Positions 11,907 to 21,932 of a stretch of 64,000 nt of DNA are shown piece by piece; position 1 is the first letter of the stretch, and every line of letters starts with the position of its first letter. This DNA is from Steinernema hermaphroditum (Eukaryota; Nematoda; Chromadorea; Rhabditida; Steinernematidae): assembly GCA_030435675.1 (NCBI GenBank), contig CM059625.1, positions 310,001 through 374,000 on the forward strand, given 5' to 3'. The notes below the pieces were generated by a model that saw only the letters and a program-made list of their open reading frames with translations, was not told the origin of the DNA and made no database searches. Position numbers and translations under genes: made by a program.

Positions 11907-11993
11907 TATCATTAAATTCACTTGTTCTTTCAGTTTCAGTATTGTCAACTCGATCTTTATCCCACAGCTAACAGTGTATTGGTCGCACAGCTA
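11907..11993. other. Short 3' flank before the mariner element
   Basis: Eighty-seven bases between the methyltransferase stop and the transposon, ending in the TA target dinucleotide at 11992-11993. The element therefore sits in or just beyond the methyltransferase 3' UTR. Confidence 0.6.
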
Positions 11994-12020
11994 CAGGGTG
12001 ATCCATAAATAGTGTCACGC
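11994..12020 (+). repeat. Left terminal inverted repeat of mariner element
   Basis: Twenty-seven bases starting CAGGGTGATCCATAAATAG and ending GTGTCACGC. They pair with 12904-12930 read on the other strand. Confidence 0.85.
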
Positions 12021-12088
12021 ATAAAAACAACGCCAACTTTTCCCACGACTGACAAAACAACCCGTTTTTTTTTCTGAACAAGCTACAA

Positions 12089-12711
12089 TCAAGAACATTC
12101 GAAATGGCCACCTTCGGCTTCAATGCAGGCGTCCAAACGTTTTCAGAAGTTCTTCAAAATGGCCGCGATCATTTCTGGGGTGATTTCTTCCCAGGCCTTC
12201 TCCAGAGCGCGCTTCAGAGAGTCGATTGACTTGTGCTTGATAGCGCAAGCCTTCTGCTCCAAGATCCCCCAGATTGCAAAATCGAGCGGGTTCAAATCTG
12301 GGGAATTCGAGGGCCAAACGCTCTTCGTCCAGAAGCCTGGGAGGTTGGCCTCGCACCACTCGATGGTCTTCTTGGCACCGTGGGCCGGTGCCCAGTCCTG
12401 CTGCAGGCACCAATCGATGTTCTCGGCGTTCTCTTCGGCCCACGGAAGCACGGCGTCTTCCAAAATCAGCTGCCGGTAGGTGTCAGCGCTGATCTTCACT
12501 CCCTTTGGGACGAAAACCAGCTTGGTCTTCCCCAAACCGGAAATCCCTCCCCAAACCATGACCGACTTCGAGAAATGGGTGTTATCGGCTTTGACGATGC
12601 GTGGGGAGCCTTTCGGGAGCACCTCGCGTTGATTCTGGCTGTTCCGGAATGGTTCCACCGTGAAAATCTTCTCATCCGTGAACAGGATTCGCTGCAGGGC
12701 GTCGCCGCGGC
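12089..12711 (-). pseudogene. Mariner (DD37D) transposase catalytic domain, truncated
   Basis: The minus-strand frame carries the whole catalytic core: first aspartate in RILFTDEKIFTVE, second in CLQQDWAPAHG, third in SPDLNPLDFAIWG. Counting from the second to the third aspartate leaves 37 residues between, the DD37D spacing of the maT group of mariner-like elements. The N-terminal helix-turn-helix part is missing, and upstream the sequence switches to an inverted fragment. Near the C-terminus a TGA at 12143-12145 stands where tryptophan or arginine is expected in NF-KRLDACIEAEGGHF, 18 codons before the natural stop at 12089. There is otherwise no frameshift, suggesting a fairly young relic. 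Confidence 0.85.
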
Positions 12712-12714
12712 TCA

Positions 12715-12795
12715 GCTGCGGCGATTTTGAGGAATTTCCGGAAACGTTTGGACGCTTGCATTGCCGCAGAAGGAAGTCAGTTTGAATGCGAGTAA
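12715..12795 (+). pseudogene. Second transposase C-terminus, inverted
   Basis: The plus strand reads AAAILRNFRKRLDACIAAEG and stops shortly after FECE at 12795. It is a close paralogue of the C-terminus encoded on the opposite strand at 12089-12160 (AAILKNF, KRLDACIEAEG, FECS). This proves that the right end of the element derives from an inverted 3' end of a related, not identical, copy. Confidence 0.8.
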
Positions 12796-12903
12796 TTGTA
12801 TCTAGTTTAGAATTTTCTGCGCTTGGTACATAAAATGGTACATAAAACGGGTCGGTTTGTGCGTTCTCTGAAAAGTTGTGAGTGGTTTTATGATGTGGCT
12901 TAC

Positions 12904-12930
12904 GCGTGACAGTATGTATGGATCTCCCTG
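12904..12930 (-). repeat. Right terminal inverted repeat of mariner element
   Basis: Read on the minus strand it starts CAGGGAGATCCATACATAC and ends CTGTCACGC. It has three mismatches to the left repeat and is followed by the target TA. Confidence 0.85.
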
Positions 12931-12932
12931 TA

Positions 12933-13426
12933 TACCATATCGTCGAACTGTACGGAGTAGACAAAAATCAACTCTCTGACAAAACTGATTTTCTTTTACA
13001 AAACTGCCTCCGCTTGGCAGCATTGTGTAAGGACAAAAAAATCAAATACGTGACAGTCTAAATAATAGATAACACCATAAAACCATTTTGACCTTTATAC
13101 GCAGAGATGACTGGTTTGCGAATGCACCTAGTTAAGTTAAAAAATGACGTATGTAGCTTTGTTATGTGAAACCAGTTTTGTCATTGAAGATCATCTTTGT
13201 CAGTGAGCAACTTATTTGGTTAAATACACGCATTTTTGTTAATATGGTGCAAATTTGTTGATCTGTGGCAGTTTTGTTAGTTTTATCCGAATAGAGCTAG
13301 TTTTCCATACAACGAAAAGAATTCAATCTCACATGTTTTATGAACAACTCCACATCTAATACAAGATCTATTATCGTGGAACACGTATTTGATATTTTCT
13401 CACCTACATCGTGCGCACATGCAGTT
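12933..13426. other. Intergenic, nothing recognised
   Basis: About 500 bp of AT-rich sequence between the mariner element and the 3' end of the LOTUS-CCCH gene. It should contain that gene's 3' UTR on the minus strand. I see no coding or repeat structure. Confidence 0.5.
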
Positions 13427-15894
13427 TCAACATCCGTCAAGTTTGCTGCGGCGATGTGAAAATGTCGGTAAAGGAACTTCGTTTAAAAGCTGGTCGTCAA
13501 CAGCTTTCAATAATTCCGTAGTTTCAATAAGTGGTACACTTGAATATGCCGGAGACTTGTCAGTTATCAATGTCAGAAAAGCCTGTGATGATCACTATTA
13601 ATCGAAAATAATCGGCTTGCTTTTTTACCAAGTTGTTGACAAATTTCAGGCGTAGTTTAGATTTGCTATAATCAACCAAGCCTTTCATGAAATACATAAG
13701 TTCTTCGTCATATTTATCGTAATCAGCGGCATTAAAGTTGAATTGCGTTTCAAGCATTTTAGGTACGTCTAAAGCCTGCAAAACGTTTATGGACAAGGGA
13801 TGTAACGTGAAAAAGCTCACCATGATTGATATATTTAACTTTTCCATAGTATCTACGAGGAACTCTGCATAATTGTCGAAGCCCAGGATGTTCTCAGGTG
13901 AAGACGATAAACTCCTGTATGGCACCTCTTGGAACTCCATGTTCTAAATATTACAATAACCATATTGTTAAAGTCGCTAAATTCCACACCTCAACTTCTT
14001 TTTCAACCCATTCGCATAGTTCTCTTATCTCACGTTCTTCCTCACTGTTTTCGCAGTAGGGTCTGTCCGCGCAGTGAATTGGAACGTCATTCTCAATGTT
14101 TTCATTGTCTGGATGACGAATTTCGGAAGTATTCTTTTTTGTTCGCTGTTGTGCACGGTATGCTTGGTTCTCAGCGATCGTCCTCATTTCGTGGAAACCG
14201 TGGGCATATGTGCAATACTTCCAGCACACTTGATTCTTCTGATATCGCCTGCACATCATCGTCTTGTAGTTGATTGGGGCGTTAGGTGGCAGTATAAACG
14301 CATTCTTTGGTTCTAAAAGAGATCCATATGAAAGATACCTAAAGGACATATGCATAGTTCAGTTCGAGTTCGAATCTGCTTTTTATGAGCCTACTTGAGA
14401 TCTAAATATTACCTGATCTAGTGGAGGCTGAAGCAGTGTCAATTGGTTTCTGTTCGTGCAGGAAGACTCTAATTCTGGCTCCTTCCGCTTTTGCATCAAG
14501 TACGCCATTAGTACCTATCTTCAAAGCCACGATTCTAGTGCTTCCGTTCACACCGAGAACTTCGCATAACTAAATGCGGTTGTTGTTGCGGAAGGGTGCA
14601 GTCCCTTTGTACTACCTACCGCTTTTACGTTACTTATGTCAGCATTAAAGTAGTGTAGTACTTCGCTTGCCAGTATATCATAGTAACAAGGTACCATACT
14701 TTTGGCAAATTCGACGAACGTTTCTCTCTAAAGCAAGTTCCATCAGTAACGCTCGAAAAGTTGCATATTTACATTAAGTTTGTGTGTTGCAATGTTTTCC
14801 TGCACAACCGAAGTAGTTTCACCGCGTAGTGAGTACTGGTTTCGAGCGCTTGCTGGTATGTTCGATTCTTGAGAAGATGGCGTAACACAGAAAGGAGCTG
14901 AAAATCACATACCTAGATGAGGTAGCATAAAAAACTAAAGTGTGTACCTTTTTCATAAAATGAAGTTTGCAGGTTGCTCGGAAAGCCGTTGCCTGTTCCC
15001 GGCGGGAATTGCTTTTGTAATGGCTTTTCTGATGGCTTTTGTGTAAGTTGTGCTAAAATAGTTGAGAAGGCGGTTGCTACATGTGCAATGGTTATTGAAA
15101 TGAGTTAACTGATAATGATGTCAGGCTAGCATGAAAATGCTTTTTATAGTGCAAACAAATAAGCAGATGTGCTCCCATCGTGCGTGCAATGTCTGAAACG
15201 TGCTCAGTGAAAGCGGCACAAGTGGACTCCAATAACAGACAAACGTGAACATTCAGTGAGCAACATACGGGATGATACAAGTGTTGGGACCACTTTCTTC
15301 GCAGCTGATTTTCATCGTTTTTTCCGATTTTTTCGCTTCCCTTGCTTAAGCTTGTTAGTGTCGGAGTGATCATCTCCGTTCATCGGTGGTTCGCCTAGTT
15401 ATAGCTTGATAAGTTACTTTATAAAGAGGGTTGTAGGCTCATATAGAAATGGTTAGATTAAGAGTGAGTGGTCACTGCATACTGGTGTCACAAAGGTAGA
15501 TACGACCCGATGAAGAACGCTAATTTCACCTTGCGGATTTTCAGGAAGATTTGTCGGCTTGGTCCTTTTAACAAGGTTCATGAGATACCGCACCTCGTCT
15601 GTTTCAATTGCTTCGACAATGGCTTTTCCGCTCTTATCATACACAATTCGGATGCGATCGGGTATTGAGCGAAGATAGGCCTCGATAGTTGGGAAGCCCA
15701 TTTCTTGATATGGAACATCCGATCCATGGTCAGCCCTAAGCAACGTGAAAGCAACCATTACACTAGACTGACTTGTACTGCCGACAAAACATATTCATTG
15801 GTATGCCGTTACTGCTGGCGGTAAGCGAAGAAACCACAAGAGGCATATAGTGCGCTCGCAGATTTTCTTGCTTTGAATCATCTCCGGTATTCAT
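13427..15894 (-). CDS. LOTUS (OST-HTH) and CCCH-like zinc finger protein
   Basis: Ten exons (15773-15894, 15530-15735, 14948-15052, 14773-14897, 14620-14727, 14413-14569, 13990-14312, 13821-13943, 13629-13775, 13427-13582) encode 523 residues with consistent phases. Residues 15-85 form a LOTUS domain: MPLVVSSLTASSNGIPMNMF, then DVPYQEMGFPTIEAYLRSIP. Such domains bind RNA G-quadruplexes or Vasa helicase in germline granules. A Q/P/S-rich linker follows. At 290-316 YKTMMCRRYQKNQVC, then WKYCTYAHG, resembles the TYAHG-type CCCH fingers of nematode germline RNA-binding proteins, but with only three residues between the second and third cysteines instead of five. The last third is unrecognised. 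An AG directly abuts the ATG, suggesting trans-splicing. Function in germline RNA regulation is inference. The 470-bp second intron might hide an exon, though the phases join without one. Confidence 0.78.
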
Positions 15895-18241
15895 CTGTAA
15901 ACGCTTGCAGCTGTGCTTCACAACAGATAACTTATATCACAATTCTACATGCGCGAGTGAGAGCAAAGATGTGCTACAACTGTTGACCCCGAATTGCACA
16001 AATATTACAACTGTTGTGGTTACGCAACGCTACTATGAAAATTCTAACCGAACAGCAGATAAATAATAATACATTAAAAGCGAAATGTGAAGACGGGAAA
16101 TAACAGAGAGTGGTCCTGAAATGATTTACTTCCCACGCAACGCTGCTCTGGTGCCTTGTAGATGAGCTGTTTTAAAAATCACTACAGACACACGTCAATT
16201 TACAACGGCAGTGTGTTCAATAGAATACCATCTGCGCGAAGGAATGAAAATTTGAAGTGCACTCAAAAACAAATTTTCACCATGGACTTGGATCGAAATA
16301 GCAAAAGCGGTGAACACTTGTGAGTTATCTGGCGGCTTAAGATGCAAATTAAAATTGGAAATCGGGTAATATTTCTTTTTTCTTGGTGCATGACATTTGC
16401 TTAGAAAGTTAGGCGTTAAGCATTCATGTAATACAGGATGCTTGCGAATCGGAACTGATTGAGCAAGTACGCTTAATTGTGGTGCGAAACTAACTGTTTC
16501 GTTCAGCCGTCTTCTCAAAGGTTTGTTTACACATTGGATATCTACATAAAGAATACGTTTTTTTTCCGTACGTTTTTCGTATTAAGGAGCACGGTTAAAG
16601 TGTTAGTCGTTAATCGGAACGTATTTCTGTTTATATGTATGAGCGAGCATGTTGCCAGGATGCTGTGTTTATAGGATATTTTATGTCACCTCTTGCAATG
16701 TACACCCTGCGAATTACACACTAGACAGAGTTGCAATGGAGTTACTCGACGAGCGTTAAGTGTAAGCACAACAAGACAATTCATAATGTTTCGGACAAAT
16801 TTGGTCTACGCAATAGAAACTGATTTGTACGAACTTTGAATGTTCGAACTTGATTAATGTGTTCGCGTAGACAGCTAGGACCCGTCGGGAAGCCGATATA
16901 GATTCCGTCGCACTTGTCACTGGAGTCCACGGGCATATGGGTTACGGCGACAATTAAATCATTTCAACATAATAACCGCGGAAGTTAAAAGATGCATAAA
17001 TTTCACTGCTGCTTGATATTTCGCCATGGCACTGTCTTGAGAGGGCCCAGGTTCTGTCGCAGTAATCGCAGGTTTCTATTGTATTCAAACGACGGAATGT
17101 ATTCAAGCACTACAAACAGTTCCTCACCAGTCTGGCTTCTGAGATGCGATGAAAGCGATTACTCTGCAAAACGTGAGTTCTTCCGGCCATGCTGTACGGA
17201 TCTGAAATGTGGGAAATGACGAAGACTGCTTGCAAATGACTTGCAGCCGCTCAGCAGAAGATGAAACGAAGAATGGTTCAAATGTGTTTATTAGACAGAA
17301 AGTCTAACGACTGCATGCATGGCGTTATAAAGGTTGTGGACGTTGCATACAGATTCAATCGAAAAGAATGGCGTTTCAATAGTGGTTAGACATATTGTGA
17401 CCCGTTTGATATAATGAAGGATACGGTATAAACTGTGTCGTAGTTTATTGTTCACACATCCCTTTTACTCATCGTTTGGTGGAACATGAAAGAGAGATTC
17501 TTTTCGGCAAGAGAGATTCTTTTCGACGATTCGGCGAACAGGATCGTACAGTATTTTCAACTAGGGCGGGAACATTTTCTAGAACTTTTGTCCGGCAAGA
17601 TCTGCACTCCAAATTCACTGAATGAGTTATCAATGGATGACTGTTAACTTAATTGATTGTTTCTTACATTTGTTGATGCAGTGAGAGAAATTCGTCATCA
17701 TATCACAAGAACCTGGGAATAGTACAACATTGCTCACTTTTTGTTAGCAGTTTATATGAAACACTGCGAGGAAGGAGTAATTTGTAACGATTTTCATCCA
17801 TAAACCCCGTACTTAACTGCAAGCTTAGAGAATTAAGTCGGAGTACTGTCTTATTGCGTTAGGAATAACGCCCTCTACCAATCTTCATTAGCTTCGTTTA
17901 TTTGATACTCAGAGATTCATAACTATTTATTAAGAAACGAGAGAAATGCATGATACAAGTCAACTCGATTGTGAGAGTGGTCTACATACAACATAAATAT
18001 ACGTCAGTCGGAGGGAAGTAAACAACTTGTTGCACTGGGACCAGCTTTAAGGAATTGAGAACGGATCTGGCGGAAGAAAGCCAAGACAATGACGAGAACA
18101 TGAACGAAGCTGATCGTACGCGACAATCAGGGTGTATTCAACCGAACCGGATGAAGGTTTGCCCCCTCTTGCCGAAGCGAACAAAAGTTTGTGCCCGTTT
18201 GTCCTTTTCGCTGGATTGGTTGTCCATTGTCGGTTCGCCGT
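15895..18241. other. Intergenic, one dispersed repeat
   Basis: AT-rich region without a supported gene. Open frames near 16195-16518 and 16992-17219 show no family resemblance. A 46-bp dispersed repeat lies at 17023-17068. A 16-bp sequence (AGAGAGATTCTTTTCG) is directly duplicated near 17500-17535. An open frame at 18055-18294 is unsupported. Confidence 0.5.
17023..17068 (+). repeat. Dispersed 46-bp repeat, copy 1
   Basis: The block from GCCATGGCACTGTCTTGAGA to GTCGCAGTAATCG recurs at 20571-20616 in the same orientation with two mismatches. Its flanks are unrelated. It is probably a surviving piece of a larger repeat family. Confidence 0.7.
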
Positions 18242-18596
18242 CTAAAACGGATTTCTTAAAATCAGCCCTATCATGGCTCGCGAACCTTGATTAAACTCCA
18301 GTCCCATGCGTGCAAGATGGCGAAGGTAGATCTTCGATGGGTATCCCAATTCGCGCTCGAGACGCTCCTGCATGTGCACCAGTGCTAAGACACAAAAAAT
18401 GAGCGGGAAGTGCTTAACTAATTGATGAACCTAGTTGAATATCCTTGAGGGCGGTGATACGATCCATCTCGGCTCTATTTAGGGGCTTCGTCGGAACAGA
18501 CACGTCCGGCTGATTCATGGAATTGCGAATAGCAGATGAGAGAACGAAGGGTGTGAGGCTGATGAAGACAAGCGCGATCCGAACGACGATATTCAT
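18242..18596 (-). CDS. Small secreted protein, unknown family
   Basis: Two exons (18431-18596, 18242-18384) join in phase to give 102 residues. Residues 1-22 (MNIVVRIALVFISLTPFVLS) are a clear signal peptide with a likely cleavage after SSA. The mature part of about 79 residues has no cysteine and contains amphipathic stretches (ALVHMQERLERELGYPSKI), ending RAMIGLILRNPF. I do not recognise the family; absence of dibasic sites argues against a classical multi-peptide precursor, but a single secreted hormone or antimicrobial-like peptide is possible. The intron is 46 nt. An upstream in-frame ATG at 18660-18658 would extend the protein by 21 residues and spoil the signal peptide, so the inner ATG is preferred. 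Confidence 0.65.
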
Positions 18597-19262
18597 GATT
18601 GTAGAAGAGCAGTTTTTGAAGTGGTACCTTGAGATACGTACGATAGAGGACAACCACAATATGAGCGCGACAAAAGGATTACGGTATCAGAAATTCTATC
18701 AAAAGGCCACAGATGAGAAACCAGACCAGGTTCACCAGGACTGATGCAAATGCTATGCAGCCCTGAAGGCTATGTAATCCACGCGCATAGTGGGCTTTTC
18801 AAGCGCTTTGTCGGAACGATTCATATTAAATGAGTAACACAAATGTTGCTTTCACTGCGACTTCATAAGTGCTAGAGCTAAATATTGGGCGCAATGCGTC
18901 CGAAACTTTATTTCCAAACGAAATTTATCGGATGGCAAAGCTACCGTAATTTGGTATTTGCTTCCGTTTTATAGGCGCAGGCAATGGAACTTCAATTACC
19001 ACATCTTCCGCACAACTAACGCCATAGCGACTAACGCTAATTTGCATAATTGGATAGATTGCTTTGGAAATCACCTGCCAAATAGTCTCGCTCTCCTTAT
19101 TGGCACACGAACAAACAAGTGCATATTAATTGAAGCGAGAGAGCTCAAGAAGCCAGTCAACGACTCCGGCAGCCCCCTGCTTCGGTATGAGTACCTGAAG
19201 GCAGCACAAGCGCGTTAAATGCGCACCGGCGTGAAAGCATAAGAGGCGGACCTTGGCGGCCA

Positions 19263-19268
19263 TTTATA
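19263..19268 (-). promoter_or_regulatory. TATA-box-like core promoter candidate
   Basis: On the minus strand TATAAA lies within GCTGTATAAATGGCCGCC, in a locally GC-rich stretch (19170-19380). It points towards the small secreted protein gene starting 667 bp downstream. Only the motif and orientation support it. Confidence 0.25.
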
Positions 19269-20570
19269 CAGCTTCGTAGTGTCAGTGGCCAACCCTTTTA
19301 CATAAGTGACGCGCAAGAGTGGGCGGCACACGCTTCGCCGATCAACGCTCCCCCTTGTTCGACCCGAGCCCGGGAAGGATTAGATGGAATATGAGGCATT
19401 TGCAAAATGCTCGTCATCTCAACAAGTCATCATTTTGTTTAAACAATCATCAAATCAGCATAAAATAATGCATAGGCGATCCTCAGTTCGATGTTTTTCG
19501 TAACTTGGTTCCACTCCCGTTTGCAATTAACAGAAGATAACAGGCGAAATTTTGCGAGCATCGGCTTAGTAGCTCAAAGGTCTATAATTTCTTGATGTGC
19601 GGGCGCTCGAATTTAGCAGAGGGTGGTAATTGCGTAAATTCGCAAAATAGGATTGCAATTTTCGGCTCTGCGTGATGAAAACGCAATCAACTAGAAATAT
19701 CAAACTGCTCATGCCGCCCGTAGGTAGAGTGAGATCGGAAGTCCCGACGCACACAAGTCTTCGTTTTCCGGGACATGCCGAACATCGATCACTTAACAAC
19801 TACTTTTGCCTATAGAAAGATCATCTTGTAAGTGATTACTATTGGTATATTTTGGTTTAATTATTTTACTGTACGACATTAGCGGTCTTTTTGTTATTCT
19901 GCGAAATCCCTCACAGCTTCGTTTCCGATTGCCTATCATTACTGCTTGCTCTAATGACAAAAACCAGTGGATCAAAATTTGCGCGTGGTGAAATTGACAA
20001 ATACAAAATAAGTCACCCTTTCCTTCTTAATGCTCAAGAGGATTTGTTGCTACTTTTCATAACATCTGTACATGCATTGGTCGACTTTCGATGGCCTTTC
20101 ACACCACGTTAGCCAATGAAAAAAATTTTTTCGTTCATTTTGTCTGTATTCGAGTGGAAATTCAAAGAACTTGTCACCAGAAGTTAATGAAATTGCCAAT
20201 GAAAATTAGAGGTCGTTGAGCAAACCGGAACGTATCAAATTTCGAAGCTTCTTTAATTTGACTGACATGTCAGCACATCAGCTACAAAAAACTCACGCAA
20301 AACAAATGTTAAAAGCAAACATGAAGTGCATGCATCGGCCCGGCAGCGCCCTAGCAAATTGACGATTAACCAAAGACGGAAGAGCAGCAGAACTACAGCG
20401 ATATCCGTCGCTAACTGTCCCTCTAACGCTCCATTAATGTTACAAGATGGGAGTAACCGATTTTGAACTACACTAGCGATTGCGTAATTAATAATAGAAG
20501 CGTGGTGAGGCAAATTTCAAATTCATGTATATTGCTTTCGAGTGTCTCCTTTGCTGTCTTCCTGGCTTGT

Positions 20571-20616
20571 GCCATGGCAGTGTCTTGAGAGGGCCCAGGT
20601 TCTGTCGCATTAATCG
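20571..20616 (+). repeat. Dispersed 46-bp repeat, copy 2
   Basis: Matches 17023-17068 at 44 of 46 positions in the same orientation. Confidence 0.7.
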
Positions 20617-21890
20617 GTTCTATCACGGAAAATAGGGGGAAAGGCATGGGGGAGAATCAGACAATGAGTCCTAAGGGAGCTGAAATTCTGTGTCTTATCA
20701 AAACGCACTTCAATTTTAGTTTTGGATTTATAGCGTGTTTTCACATGTGATATTCACATATGTTTAGATAAGAAGCTGACAGGTGGAGTTCACAATAAAC
20801 ATCTGTTATGGAATGGATAGAATTCAATTCAATCTAGAGCTCCTTATAAAGAGCAGCGTAAGATAAATAATTTGATTCATCGTTCTTCTTTAAGATGTTC
20901 ATCAATAAGTTCCTGCCCGCTTACTCAATAATTTCCTCTGCATTTTGATATTGCTGCGTAACGTGAAAATAAGTGTTTTTCGGTTATCACTTTTCTTTGG
21001 TTATGTCCCGCTTCGCTGTTCGGCCAGGTGAAAATCGGAAAAACAAGTGGCTGCGGTGACGTTTTCGTCTTGTGGCCTCGTATGCTGGCTCGAGAGCTTA
21101 ATAATATTTGGTTATATGTGATTTACGCAAGCATATGGGTTGCCAGTGATACAGTTCGTCGTCATTATTCAGAAAATCATTCATTGCGAATGCGACAATA
21201 TATGGTGCTCACAGTAAAGAAAGATATTAAATATGCAGGAGGGCCGCATCCGAAGATTTGCCGATTCCTATTGATTGATTCGCGAAATAAAGTAAAAGTT
21301 TTAAAGGGCCTTGCTTATGCCTAATTTTTCATAGTTTAACGTTTTCAAGGTAGAACGGCCGACCTTTTCTACATGAAAACATGTCGTTAAAGCCTTTGTT
21401 TATCGCAATTGGCACCGTATGTTTATATAATTTGTTGGCACCGTCTTCAAGACTAAATCCACTTAAGATCGTTGAGATTAGACATTAGTAGACATAAAGC
21501 TAAGTATGTCTTGAAAACAATTACTTTTTAACTGTTTCGGATATTTAGCATTGATGCAATTTTTTGGTATCGTGAGGCAGATGGAGTATTGCATAACATG
21601 ATAAAGCTGTGGGCACACCATATTTGAAACAAATATACAAGTACAGAGTTTCGCGTCACGGTGGTGAGCGGTCGGTTCTTCCAGAGGGAATTGCGACACC
21701 CGGATGCCGTAGTCACCCCAACGCTGACGTCAAGATGTCCAACACCAGGAATTTTGCTGCGTGAGAAGCCACCGTGAAGTCGGTCGACGCTCTGAGGGCC
21801 CACGAAGACGCAACTGCCGGACAACGGACTCATGTCTTCGATGCACATCGGAAGCCGCTCCTGTGCCGTAAACGCCCCGAGAAGTTGAAG

Positions 21891-21932
21891 TTCCACCGCC
21901 GTTTCTACTTCTACGTTCCACCGCCGTTTCTA
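21891..21932 (+). repeat. Two-copy tandem repeat, 25-bp period
   Basis: TTCCACCGCCGTTTCTA occurs at 21891-21907 and again at 21916-21932 inside a GC-rich patch. It may be part of a decayed gene or repeat. Confidence 0.6.

Larger units (their letters stand above)
11994..12930. mobile_element. Rearranged mariner-family element, two 3' ends inverted
   Basis: A 937-bp element flanked by TA on both sides (11992-11993 and 12931-12932). The terminal inverted repeats begin CAGGGTGATCCATAAATAG on the left and CAGGGAGATCCATACATAC on the right, and differ at about 3 of 27 positions. The left three quarters encode a transposase catalytic domain on the minus strand. The right end instead encodes a second transposase C-terminus on the plus strand (12715-12795) followed by its own tail and repeat. 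Both ends are thus 3' ends, and the N-terminal DNA-binding half is absent. GC content of the coding part is clearly above the flanks. It cannot make a full transposase but might be moved in trans. Confidence 0.85.

Noticed and set aside
12233..12730. 165-codon plus-strand frame inside the mariner element
   Set aside because: It is an antisense shadow of the transposase catalytic domain, which has clear motifs on the minus strand.
12727..12780. Apparent frameshifted transposase N-terminus on the minus strand (MQASKRFRKFLKI)
   Set aside because: On inspection it is the antisense of a transposase C-terminus on the plus strand, so the region is an inverted 3' end and not a frameshifted N-terminus.
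15092..15373. Possible extra exon in the large intron of the LOTUS-CCCH gene
   Set aside because: Flanking exons already join in phase, and the translation is cysteine- and histidine-rich without conserved pattern.
21528..21896. 122-codon minus-strand frame in a GC-rich patch
   Set aside because: Overlaps another open frame on the plus strand, contains a short tandem repeat and has no recognisable domain.
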